From NCBI GenBank assembly GCA_947471745.1, contig CANJKZ010000410.1:412001-476000 (forward strand): 64,000 nucleotides of DNA. The letters are read 5' to 3'. Position 1 is the first letter of the stretch. Each line of letters starts with the position of its first letter. Under the pieces are notes generated by a model that was not told the origin of the DNA, searched no databases, and saw only the letters and a list, made by a program, of their open reading frames with translations. Positions 54,948 through 63,983 of this stretch are shown here, piece by piece. This stretch comes from Closterium sp. Naga37s-1. Its lineage: Eukaryota > Streptophyta > Zygnematophyceae > Desmidiales > Closteriaceae. The position numbers and the translations under genes were made by a program.

Positions 54948-56483
54948 ATGGCACTTCGTCCTTCCTCTGTTCCACTGCGTGTTCCTCTGCCGCCTCCTCT
55001 TGAGTCCTCTCTTCCTGCCCTCCCTGACCCTGAGTCTGACCGCGCTCGTGCTGCTAGTCCCACAGTCTCTCCTCTCCTCGCCACTATTGTCACTGACCCT
55101 TCCTTTGAGTCCACTGTTGCGTCTGCCCTCGTTGCTGAGCTAGTTGACTTTGCTGCTGCTTGTCGTCTAGACTGCGCCACTGTTCTTGTTGTTGGGTCTG
55201 AGTCTGCCAGTCCTCCGTCCGTCGGGGGTGAGTGTGCTCTTGGCACGGACGTCCTTGAGGACAGGCAGGAGGAATTCGAGTGTCTTGCAGCTGCTGTACC
55301 TCGTTTCGCTTCCATGCTGCTTGCCCTTGAGGGAGACCCGGATGCACCAGACATCCCGACCTCGCACTCTTACGCAGAGGCGATTAGGGGTCCCTACTCC
55401 TCTTAGTGGCAGGCAGCCATGGATGCCGAGATGGCATCCTGGAAGTCCACAGACACCTACGACGACGCAGTTCCCCCGTCTCGGGCGAACATAGTCGATG
55501 GCATGTGGATTTTCAGGGTGAAGCGGCCGCCGGGTTCTCCGCCTGCCTTCAAGGCGCGTTACATTGCTCGAGGCTTCAGTCAGCGACAAGGGGTCGACTA
55601 CTTCCAGACCTTCTCCCCCACCCCGAAGATGACTACTCTTCGGGTGTTGCTGCACGTCGCTGCTCAGCGTGATTACGATTTACACTCTCTGGACTTCAGT
55701 ACAGCTTTCTTGCAGGGCAGCCAGCACGAGGAGATCTGGCTGCGCCACCCACCTGGCTTCACCGTGTCGTTTCCTGCAGGTACCCAGTGGAGCCTCCGCC
55801 GGCCAGTCTACGGTCTCCACCAGGCGCGTCGCGAGTGGCACGACACACTGAGGACAACACTTGCGGCTCTGGGGTTTACTCCTTCTACTGCTGACCCGTC
55901 GCTGTTTCCACGCACCGACACGTCGCTGACGCCGTTCTACGTCCTCGTGTACGTCGACGACCTCGTCTTTGCCACTGCTGACACTGAGGCACTGACCCTT
56001 GTGAAGTCGGAGCTGCAGAAGAGACACACTTGCACTGACCTGGGTGAAATGCGCAGCTATCTTGGCTTGCAGATCACCCGGGACAGAGCACGGTGCACCA
56101 TCATACTGACTCAGCGACACATGGTGCACCAGGTCCTTCAGCGCTTCGGCTTCCTGTTCTCCTCGCCACTGCCCACTCCTCTGTCTACCAGCCACTCGCT
56201 CTCAGCTCCACCTTCGGACGAGTTCGTAGAGCCGAGTGGTCCGTACCCAGAGCTTGTGGGTTGCCTCATGTACCTGATGACTTGCACACGACCTGACCTC
56301 GCGTACCCTCTCAGCCTTCTGGCTCGCTACGTGGCTCCCGGTAGGCACCGAAAGGTTCACTGGGATGCTGCGAAGAGGGTAATGCGTTACTTGTGCAGTA
56401 CGTCGGGCATGTGGCTCGTGCTTGGAGGACGGGGTCCAGTTGTCCTCTTTGGTCATGCAGACGCTTCTTGGGTTGACGACTGA
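54948..56483 (+). pseudogene. Copia reverse transcriptase
   Basis: MALRPSSVPLRVPLPPP, VGGECALGTDVLEDRQEEFECL and GDPDAPDIPTSHSYAEAI, a TAG at 55404 (Gln of SSQWQAAMDAE), then RT: WKSTDTYDDAVPP, MWIFRVKRPPGSPP, ARGFSQRQGVDYFQTF, LDFSTAFLQGSQHEEIW, VYGLHQARREWHDTL, VYVDDLVFA (about 55950), YLGLQITRDRARC, LVGCLMYLMTCTRPDLAYP, and the RNase H start GHADASWVDD before a TGA at 56481. Confidence 0.8.
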
Positions 56484-56921
56484 GCTACGCAGTGGTCGTC
56501 ACAGGGTTAAACCTCCAGCCTCGGTTCCGGCTCTGTTTCCTGGCGGTCTACCCGCTCGTCTTCAGTTCTCAGCTCCAGTTGTGAGACTCAGATCTACGCC
56601 GGGGCCATGGCTGCACAGGAGCTACACTGGCTCACCTACCTGCTGACTGACTTGGGAGAGCAGCCTCATTCGCCTCCAGTTCTGTACGTAGACAACAAGG
56701 CAATGATTGCCTTGTGTCAGGAGCACAGAACGAAGCACATTGCTCTGCGATACTTCCTTGCTTGAGAGTTGCAGCAGCGTGGTCAGCTTCGTCTTGCGTA
56801 CGTGGCCACTAGGGCCAACACTGCTGATATATTCACCAAGGCACTTCCGCTTGGTGATCATCAGCGCTTCTCTACTGTGTTAGGCCTTGTGCCTACTTTG
56901 CCTCACTTGCTCACTGCGTGA
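56484..56921 (+). pseudogene. Copia RNase H C-terminal part
   Basis: Continuing homology with several stops: SSCETQIYAGAMAAQELHWLTYLLTDLG, VLYVDNKAMIALCQEHRTKHIALRYF with four residues lost, a TGA near 56763 at an Arg position, NTADIFTKALPLGDHQRF and LPHLLTA-stop at 56921. Confidence 0.75.
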
Positions 56922-57147
56922 CTTTGCTTGTACTGTGATCTATATATATACCTGCATGCTTCCACTTGCTAGGGCATGATCACTGTATTGTTTGTGTTCT
57001 TTATATAACTCTGTATGTGAACTGGCCTTGTGGCCCTTTGCTTGTGCTCGGACTATGTGGTGACTTTGTGATCCACCCTGAGCTTGCTTTGCTTTTCTTG
57101 ACTGGTCTTGTGACCGCTTGTTCTCCCCCTTTTTGCCTATAGGGGTG

Positions 57148-57279
57148 TGTCCGAATTTTATATTGCTTACGTTGTGTCGGCTATAGGGGGGGTAGCCCAT
57201 AAGGGGTACAACCTAATTAGGGTTAGTACTTGTACCCAACTGTTCCATAGTTCATTCATTCTTGTTCATTCTTCTGACA
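57148..57279 (+). repeat. 3' LTR (132 bp)
   Basis: Starts TGTCCGAATTTTATATTGC after CTATAGGGGTG (polypurine tract) and ends TTCTTCTGACA. Confidence 0.95.
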
Positions 57280-57284
57280 ATTTC

Positions 57285-58295
57285 ATTACTTTGACGGGAG
57301 CTACTCAGGACCTGCTGAAGACACCGCTGACGCCAGGGCTCAATATTACAACAAGTCGCTGATGGCGTACGTCGTCTTACTGCGAAATATGTCGTCGGCG
57401 CGGCAGCTGAGCATCCGGTTGTACAAAACAACCTCAGCTCTAGCCCTCGACGCCTGGAGACACCTGAATGGGGTGTATCAACCGAAAGATGCGGTTTCTT
57501 CGAGCCGCTTGCTCTAGCAGCTATTGGAGACGAAAATCCCCCCAGGGAAGAAGGCCAACAACTAAATTAATCACTGTCGGAGCTTACGCGATCAAATCGC
57601 GAAATTAGGAAGCAGTATTTCCGAACAAATCTTCGTGAACATCGTGCTTCAAGGGCTCGGCCTAGAATGGCGGCCCTTCAAGGCGCTGCTCCGACAACAG
57701 GAAGTTATCTCGGAAGTCGCCCTATGTGCCGCCCTTCCCGTCGAACAAAGAGATATGGACCAGCACCGCGACGAGACCGGGAACGCCTCGCCTTCTAGGC
57801 AGACAACATAGAAGAGTGGCGGCCGCGGCGCCTTTACTGCAAAATCTGCAGAAACTTCGGGCACTTGGCAGATCGATATAAATTCCGATCTTGCCCTCGC
57901 CAGACCAATCCGAGCACCTGGTCCGGCCGACAAGACGCACAAAACGACACGCGTCAAGCCCAGGGGTACCAACCCCCATCGCGCAACCTGAACCCAACAA
58001 TTCAGCATCAGCAGCAGCAGGCGTCACATTCTGCTCCCGTCCGCAACGTCATTGGCAACATGACCGTGACGAAAACAAACGGATCACGTCGTCCCCGCGT
58101 GCGCACGCCGTCACCTGAGCCAGAACGCCACCCAATCAGAGCGTTCACAAATAACAATTCGTTCACTACCGCCACGATTTCAGCGACGACGACAAACAAG
58201 ACTAGAATCTTCCAGTCCCGCTACTTGAAAGCCCCCCGCACGTACCAGATTCGTGGGTGGCACCGATCGATTGGATCTCGCGCGAGCAATTTTTA
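57285..58295 (+). pseudogene. Copia gag remainder with zinc knuckle (second lineage)
   Basis: Resumes the gag interrupted at 49717: DARAQYYNKSLMAYVVLLRNMSS, LALDAWRHLNGVYQ, a TAG near 57517, EQIFVNIVLQGLG, then in another frame YCKICRNFGHLADRYKFRSC (57834-57892), an expanded CCHC-type knuckle, followed by a basic Arg/Ser/Asn tail. At least three stops and two frame changes. Confidence 0.7.
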
Positions 58296-58603
58296 AAGTT
58301 TGACACACCGCACATCGTCACGCCGAGATTGGCGCTGCTCGCATGTGATGACAACAACCACTACAACACTTGGTAGCTTGACAGCTGTTGCGGGCAGCAC
58401 ATGGTCGGATCCGAGAGTTTTATCTCTAACGACGTCTCGACCCCCACGGTCACTTACGTCACCGTTGCGAACAATACCCGCCTGCGCGCAAGCGCGCAAG
58501 GAATCGTCGTGCTCACAGCACGAGGAAGCCTCACGCACATCACACTGAATGATGTGCTCATAGTCCAGAACCCTGCTTTAATCTCCTCTCGGCAGCACAT
58601 CTC
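58296..58603 (+). pseudogene. Copia protease relic
   Basis: At 58368-58410 the frame reads stop-LDSCCGQHMVGSE against the Copia signature LDSGASxHM, so Asp-Ser is kept but Gly is lost. VTVANNTRLRASAQGIVVL and LNDVLIVQNPALISSRQ follow, as in Copia protease/pre-integrase junctions. Confidence 0.6.
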
Positions 58604-59305
58604 ATGGATTGCGGAGTCAAGCTCAGCACCGACCTTTGTGCACGCGACATACTCCTACACTACACAACGCCGAAAAAGGCGCGCCGGCAGATCGGACGGG
58701 CACACTCCAAGAACGAAGTGTACATCCTCGACTTCGACATTCCCGACTGCAGCGGTGACTCAAAGGAGTTAATCGACCTCGTTCCCCTTCGCTTCGAGCA
58801 CATTCACCACTCCGACTGGAAGCACCCTGATGGGAGACCCTGGGTGCCTCATCATCCGCACCCTCGCGATGCCGTGTTGCACTACCCCGGGCCTGATGGC
58901 ATCTGCAGGGATTGCCACACGCCGAATACCTCGACGAGCGCCATCGCCGGACGCGGAATCGCCGCAATAGCCGAAGCCAAGCGATTCGCGCCACCTGAAG
59001 TGGGAATGTCGACCATGGAGCTCGAAATCGCGACGCGCAACATCTACGGCATGGAGGAACACCCTCTCCCCGGACCAGCGTCCCGCCACCTCCATGGAAT
59101 CCTGCACGGTACAAACATCGGCACCTTCGACGCGGAAGGAACACCGCGCCCCTACACGAAGGAAGCCTTCCTTAAGATATACCCCCACTGGCGCGACCCC
59201 GACCCCAAGAAGAAGCTCACCATTGCGCAAGAAGAGGAGCTGGCGCGACGCGAAGAAGAGGAGAGCGCCTCCAACGAAGGGGGGTGGGGAAGCAACGACG
59301 GCTAG
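58604..59305 (+). CDS. Unrecognised segment between protease and integrase
   Basis: Open for 233 codons inside the polyprotein, where most Copia elements have only a short spacer. Visible: YILDFDIPDCSGDSKELIDLVP, a His/Pro-rich stretch (HPDGRPWVPHHPHPRDAVLHYPG in outline), CRDCHTPNTS, LEIATRNIYGMEEHPLPGP and a charged helix (KKKLTIAQEEELARREEEE), then the first WG repeats. The first start codon need not be used. Function unknown; I could not match it to a domain. It ends at a TAG (59303) placed where the WG repeat pattern predicts Trp. Confidence 0.5.
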   Translation: MDCGVKLSTDLCARDILLHYTTPKKARRQIGRAHSKNEVYILDFDIPDCSGDSKELIDLVPLRFEHIHHSDWKHPDGRPWVPHHPHPRDAVLHYPGPDGICRDCHTPNTSTSAIAGRGIAAIAEAKRFAPPEVGMSTMELEIATRNIYGMEEHPLPGPASRHLHGILHGTNIGTFDAEGTPRPYTKEAFLKIYPHWRDPDPKKKLTIAQEEELARREEEESASNEGGWGSNDG

Positions 59306-59450
59306 GGAACGAGCGACACTGGTGGTTGGGGCAACACCGGCGGCACCTGGGCAAATGCGGGCGCTGGATGGGGTACCGCATCTGGCAGCAGATCAAGCGG
59401 CTGGGGTACCTCCGGCGGAGGTTGGGGAACTTCCCGCGAAGAATAAAGGG
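59277..59450 (+). other. Trp-Gly repeat cluster
   Basis: In the frame of 58604-59305, through its TAG, the codons give GGWG, GGWG, GTWA, AGWG, SGWG, GGWG separated by small polar residues, ending GTSREE-stop near 59446. Clustered WG/GW dipeptides in disordered sequence are the known Argonaute-binding (AGO hook) style. Here that is inference only. Confidence 0.55.
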
Positions 59451-59759
59451 GGGGAGAAAACGTAGAGACATAACCTCCTGTTGTTCCCCTTGGTCGTCCC
59501 CTGCGCCTACCCGCACCTGCGCTGCCTCCGCCAGACGTTCAACCGCACCGCGACCCCTGGGACACCATCGACTAGGGGAATGAGCCCTCAACTCCCCGTT
59601 GCACAGTCTACGGACCTGACCCTGAGCTGCACGAGCCAAACTTTGTCCCCGGAACGATCCCCGGTACCAACATCCCCTTCTTCGTGATTCATGACAGAGA
59701 ATTTTTGTTGCTGATGCTTACGACGGCGAACGACGAAGAAGAATAAGCTGAAGAAGCAG

Positions 59760-60482
59760 CAGCGAAACCTGCCCCAGTACCTGACGAGAACCCCAAAGCA
59801 GTATATGCTCGCTACATGCGCACCTCTGGACTTCGCGCCAACGATGACCTTTGGCACCAGCGCCTCGGTCACCCCTCGCGCGTAACACTGAAGAATTGCA
59901 TCGAGGTTGGCGTGTTCGCGCTTGGCGCACTCCTGCGCCCTGATGGCACCGAAGTGAGGAGCACCTCGCAACCGCGCAAATGCCCCGTCTGCCCCGAAGC
60001 CGCGCTGAGCCATCAACCGTTCCCCTTGCTAGAACCTAGAACCAACCGCTACGCCAAACTGCAAAAGGTGTATAGCAACTTCCTCGTCGTAGGATTCTGC
60101 GGAACCAACGACGAGCAGTACACGCTCACCTTCGTCGACCCGGGAACTCGCTACATGTGGGTTGTGAACTTGGAGGCCCGCAGTAGAGCCTACGAGCCCT
60201 TCTGCCTTTTGGTTGGCACACGCGCAGAGGTAGTCCGGAGAGAAACTGAAGATATGGCAGTTGGACCGCGCGGCGGAGTTCCGAAGCAAGGAAATACAGG
60301 ACTACATGGTGCAAAAAGGAATCAAGCACCACGTCTCCCTCCCCTACGCACACCAGCAGCAAGGCGTTGCCAAGCGCACAAACCACATGCCCATGACGAA
60401 GGTGCGAGCGCTGCTGAAGCAGTCCAAGCTTCCCCCGTCGTACTTGGACGTACGTGATGCATCATGCCGTACGGGTGCATAA
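59760..60482 (+). pseudogene. Copia pre-integrase and integrase relic
   Basis: DDLWHQRLGHPSRVTLKNC (59842-59898) with CPVCPEA further on gives the HHCC zinc module. The core follows: YTLTFVDPGTRYMWVVNL, then after a frame change near 60250 LDRAAEFRSKEIQDYM and HQQQGVAKRTNH. The residue matching the catalytic Glu (usually NGVAER) is Lys. Confidence 0.7.
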
Positions 60483-60853
60483 TCTGATGTCAACCATTGC
60501 TATCACCGGAAACCTGTCCCCGCATCTGAAGTGGATGGGCACGAAGTGCGACACATCCATGATCCATCATTCTAGACCTCATCAGCCAGAAAATTACAAA
60601 AGCGCGCGATGTAATCTTCTACAAGCGACTCTTCTTCGGGCAGTTCCGCGAAGACGAGCGGACAAACTCAAATCGGGTTAACGCCAGCGACGGGCATAGC
60701 TACGCCATACCCGAGGACGAAGCCGTCGCAGCCATCCTGGAGCAAGACACCAGAGGCGAATTCACAGGAGGATATCGCCACAGCAGCGACGATGACGATG
60801 AAGACCCCTCAGGTGGAGGAGTCGGCGGAGCAAGAGGAAGCGGCAGAGGCGCA

Positions 60854-61363
60854 GTGCCACCACCACCTGAACCAGGGAGCGACGATGATGATGTACAGGA
60901 GGTCATCCCGCAGCATCGCCACGGCAGCACAGTCTCAGGACTACAGCTGCTAGGGCTCCACACCGCCACCTCAACGGCGCCACGTGTCATCGAGCCCAAG
61001 AATCCGTGCCAGGCACTCACGAGACCACACAACAAAGAATGGCGCAAGGCGATGGATGCGAAAATCAAGGCGCTAGAGTCCCGCGACATGTGGGTGCTCG
61101 TCGATTGCGCCGCAATCAAGGGGAGGAGGATTCTCTCCAGCAAATGGGTCTTCCGCGTGAAAGCCGCAGCGGATGGCACAATCGAACAATTTAAGGCGCG
61201 ATGGGTCGTGCGCGGGTACGATCAGAGGCACGGCATCGACTTCGACCAAACGTTTGCGCCGGTCAGCCGTCACACCTCCGTCAGAATTCTGCTCGCCATC
61301 GCTGCCGCACGACACCTACCGCTCCGACAAATCGATGTGAAGAAGCGTTTCTTTACGCGCTAG
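60854..61363 (+). CDS. Copia RT N-terminal part (second lineage)
   Basis: Acidic linker (EPGSDDDDVQEV), then PCQALTRPHNKEWRKAMDAKI, RDMWVLVDC, SSKWVFRVKAAADGTIEQFKARWVVRGYDQRHGIDFDQTFAPVSRH, and RQIDVKKRFFTR-stop. Sister elements read (I/M)DVK(T/N)AFL here, so the region after DVK is frameshifted. The start is an internal Met. Confidence 0.7.
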   Translation: MPPPPEPGSDDDDVQEVIPQHRHGSTVSGLQLLGLHTATSTAPRVIEPKNPCQALTRPHNKEWRKAMDAKIKALESRDMWVLVDCAAIKGRRILSSKWVFRVKAAADGTIEQFKARWVVRGYDQRHGIDFDQTFAPVSRHTSVRILLAIAAARHLPLRQIDVKKRFFTR

Positions 61364-61983
61364 TGGATGTGGTGATTTACGTGGAGCAGCCGCACACATA
61401 CGGCAAAGGGGACTCACGCGTGTGCCAGGTGCGAAAGTCCCTTTACGGGATCAAACAGGTGCCAAGGCTCTGGCAGCAATACTTGCACAACATCCTGCTC
61501 GAGATAGGCTTCAAGCATCTGCCTCACGATCCTGGAATGAACCGCCCCGAATTCCGCGGCAAATACATCCTGCTCATGGTCTACGTCAACGACTTACTCT
61601 ACATAGGGTCAAGCAGCGAATTACTTGAGCAGTTCGAGAAAAATCGCGTAGGACGTGTTGACATCACCTGCAACCATGACGTGAAGCAGTTCCTTGTGCT
61701 GAACATCTCCTACTCACCAGAAGCCATTCACCTCTCAGCAGCCAAGTACGCAGAAGAACTTGGCAAACGTTTCAACATTGCGCCTGCACCGCTCTCCACC
61801 CCTTACCGCACTCCAGGACCAAACCACAAGCCTGACAACAAAGCCCTCTCCCCCGCTGGACTCCAGACTTACCAGCAGCAGCTGGGATGCCTACTCTTTG
61901 CCTCTATCACCTGCAGGCCCGATCTCTTGTACATCGCGAGCCAACTGGCCCAGTACTCAAACCAACGGCTAAAAACCTCCTAG
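61345..61983 (+). CDS. Copia RT C-terminal part (second lineage)
   Basis: EAFLYALVDVVIYVEQPHTYG, CQVRKSLYGIKQVPRLWQQYL, FRGKYILLMVYVNDLLYIGS (about 61575-61615), LNISYSPEAIHLSAAKYAEEL and LGCLLFASITCRPDLLYIASQLAQ, stop at 61981. The active site is YVND instead of YVDD, a change expected to abolish polymerisation. The frame extends upstream to 61201 out of homology. Confidence 0.75.
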   Translation, partial: AFLYALVDVVIYVEQPHTYGKGDSRVCQVRKSLYGIKQVPRLWQQYLHNILLEIGFKHLPHDPGMNRPEFRGKYILLMVYVNDLLYIGSSSELLEQFEKNRVGRVDITCNHDVKQFLVLNISYSPEAIHLSAAKYAEELGKRFNIAPAPLSTPYRTPGPNHKPDNKALSPAGLQTYQQQLGCLLFASITCRPDLLYIASQLAQYSNQRLKTS

Positions 61984-62039
61984 ATCTTCAGCGGGCCCTG
62001 CAGTTCTTCATCTCCACGCCCAACATTGGGCTCTGAAAC

Positions 62040-62561
62040 TTGACAATTACCACATCATCCTTCAATCTTACCGGCTACGTGGACGCCGATCATGCCGCTG
62101 ACCTGGACAATCGACGGTCCAGAACTGGGTTCCTATTTCGACTGGAACCTACAGGGCCCATCTCCTGGAACTCGCAGAAGCAGGAACTGGTTGCCCTGTC
62201 TTCAGCGAAAGCTGAGTTCATCGCCGCAACAGCATCAGTTTGCGAGGGGCTTTACCTACAGGAGTTCCTACAGGAGGCGAAAATACCATCTTCGCCCACC
62301 TTTCATCTGCACTGCAACAACCAGAGCGCGATCAGGATCGCGAACAAACATGGGCTCGTCAACCGCACCAAACACATTGAGCTGCGGTACTTCTTCGTCA
62401 AGGACGAAGTTGAGAAGGGCAAGGTTGACCTGACCTACTGCCCGACGGGTGACATGGCAGTTGACTTCCTCACGAAGCGATTGTCACGTCAGCAGTACCA
62501 GCACTGCTCTGAACTCAGCCAAGTGGTCAAGCGGGTCAAGACTTGCTCCGGTCAGGAGTGA
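62040..62561 (+). CDS. Copia RNase H (second lineage)
   Basis: 173 codons: LTGYVDADHAADLDNRRSRTGF, PISWNSQKQELVALSSAKAEFIAA (usual S-E-AE; Lys here), LHCNNQSAIRIANKHGLVNRTKHIELRYFFVKDEVEKG, TGDMAVDFLTKRLSRQQYQ and the C-terminus. The first start in this frame is not an ATG, and the domain joins RT upstream through a stop. Confidence 0.8.
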   Translation: MTITTSSFNLTGYVDADHAADLDNRRSRTGFLFRLEPTGPISWNSQKQELVALSSAKAEFIAATASVCEGLYLQEFLQEAKIPSSPTFHLHCNNQSAIRIANKHGLVNRTKHIELRYFFVKDEVEKGKVDLTYCPTGDMAVDFLTKRLSRQQYQHCSELSQVVKRVKTCSGQE

Positions 62562-62568
62562 AGGGGGG

Positions 62569-63005
62569 TGTTACGAATGGTAAAGAATGAAGTGTTACAA
62601 TGCACTCCTAACAGTAGCAATCGAAGCATGCAGTATCGAGGCTGAAGACGAAAAGGCGGAATGAAGCAAAGGGTCGTACGGTTACAGAACATTTGGATCG
62701 TCAGGGCAGACAGCATTAGGCAGCAACAGTGGCGAGGATTCTGCCCGAGCAGTTCGTAACCGTCTGGAGTCGCGCGGTTGGGTTTCGCTGCAATAAGGGA
62801 ATGTACCCCTTATGGTACATGGCTAGCTAGGTTGTTTCGTATTCCACCTTGTACTCTTATTTATATGTTTGTACTTGCATGTTTTTAATCATCTCAATCA
62901 TTTTACAATCACTTTGATTTGAGGTCAAGGGCCCACCACTACCACTCAGTTGTGTGTGAACCTTCCCGAGGTGATCCTAGGTCGATCTACTTTGTGATCG
63001 CAGCA
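62569..63005 (+). repeat. 3' LTR (437 bp)
   Basis: Starts TGTTACGAATGG straight after GAAGGGGGG (polypurine tract) and ends GATCGCAGCA. ATGTACC-CCTTAT-GGTACAT is an intact 7-bp stem near 62801-62820. Its partner is 48776-49212. Confidence 0.95.
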
Positions 63006-63161
63006 TTTGGAACAAGCCCTTTTATCCCTATGGTCTAGTGGTTGGGATTCTATCATGGTATCAGATCAAAGGTCTAGTGGTTCGAATCTCCGTGTACGCA
63101 CATGCTGCCGTCGTGTGCGCACATGCTACCGAAGGCGCTGTGCCATGTCCAGGGCCTCCCA

Positions 63162-63301
63162 GTTCAGTAGACCTGCACTGGTGATCCTTGATTGATCCTA
63201 GGGGGGTCACAGGCATGTTAGCCTGGGAGGTTATAGGCGGACTGACCCGAATTTGGAACAAACCATTTTATCCCAACGGTCTAATGGTTGGGATCCTGAC
63301 A
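63162..63301 (+). repeat. 3' LTR of the TRIM element
   Basis: Matches 17759-17896 and the assembled pieces of the 5' LTR; ends GGATCCTGACA, followed by TACCC. Confidence 0.85.
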
Positions 63302-63306
63302 TACCC

Positions 63307-63856
63307 ATCCATATATCTTCTGGCTCATTTAGGCCCCTCGTTCACACATGTAGCACCCTTAATGTCCGCGTTCTTCGCGCCCTTCCCGTCCGTAACACCA
63401 GCCGCACCAGGCCGGGCCAGTCGTGCTAGACCGCGCCAGCCCACGCCAGCCCGGGCCAGCCGCGCGCAAGTCGTGCCAGCCCGCGCCAACCAGCGCGTTG
63501 CACGTGCCAGCCCGTGCGCCGCCCGTACTAGCCAATGCGCCAGCTAGCGCGCTAGCCACGTTGTTTGCGTGCCAGCCAGCGCACCAGCCACGCTGTCGCC
63601 GCGCCAGCCTGCGCTACCCTCCCACGCGCACCTGTCGCTGCCGCCAATGCCAGCTGTGCCAGCACTCGCGCAGCCGTGCCCGCGCCCGCCCGCAGCAACC
63701 TGCACACTGCCCACACCAACCACCCATGCAAACCGATGCCTCCCTACCGCGCGCACCTGCTACCACGCTCTACCATGCCTGCATGTTGCACGCTCCGCAA
63801 CGCCATCTACTCCATGCAAGCCTACCGTACCCACTACCGTGCCCAGCCGCAACTAT
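63307..63856. other. GC-rich stretch with GCCAGCC repeats
   Basis: No gene recognised. From about 63410 to 63830 variants of CGCGCCAGCCCGCGCCAGCC recur, resembling the leaders of the Copias but without an LTR or primer site at its left. The Ala/Arg/Pro frames are compositional. Confidence 0.4.
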
Positions 63857-63983
63857 TGTCAGAATAGTGAAGGAATGACTGAATTAGCAAGCAGGTGGGT
63901 ACAAGTGGGAAACCTAAAAGTGTTGTACCCTATATGAACTACCCCACTACAGCCTGGACAGATTATAACATATATGTTTGACA
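63857..63983 (-). repeat. 3' LTR of a further minus-strand Copia
   Basis: The minus strand starts TGTCAAACATATATG and ends ATTCTGACA. The tract CCTATGGAGGTG lies just inside (63984-63995), so the element's body continues beyond the window. GGGTACAA/TTGTACCC arms present. Confidence 0.85.

Larger units (their letters stand above)
49718..57279 (+). mobile_element. Full-length decayed Copia, main lineage
   Basis: LTRs 49718-49848 and 57148-57279; ATTTC flanks it (49713-49717, 57280-57284). Primer site TGGTTTCAGAGC, a 1.2-kb leader, and gag-pol in Copia order with at least six stops and several frameshifts. The LTRs differ at roughly ten sites. It sits in gag of the 48776-63005 element. Confidence 0.95.
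48776..63005 (+). mobile_element. Second-lineage Copia split by another Copia
   Basis: LTRs of 437 bp at both ends and TTTGG duplicated outside (48771-48775, 63006-63010). Gag, protease, integrase, RT and RNase H are in Copia order but with many stops and frameshifts. The copy at 49718-57279 interrupts gag. LTRs are about 95% alike by eye. Sequence motifs and LTR length set it apart from the main lineage. Confidence 0.95.
41692..63301 (+). mobile_element. TRIM-type miniature LTR element split by two Copias
   Basis: 5' LTR pieces 41692-41727, 48717-48775 and 63011-63055; primer site TGGTATCAGATC (63056-63067); an internal part of only about 105 bp; 3' LTR about 63162-63301. TACCC flanks the whole unit (41687-41691 and 63302-63306). 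LTR tips are TGTCAG/CTGACA; the inner edges of both LTRs have mutated (TATCA, TTCAG). Without its guests it would be about 390 bp and encode nothing. A solo LTR of the same family is at 17759-17896. Confidence 0.85.

Noticed and set aside
63011..63301. A tRNA-derived SINE or a tRNA gene, from A/B-box-like words
   Set aside because: No cloverleaf can be drawn. TGTCAG/CTGACA tips, a primer site and target duplications at two loci show these are LTRs of a TRIM.
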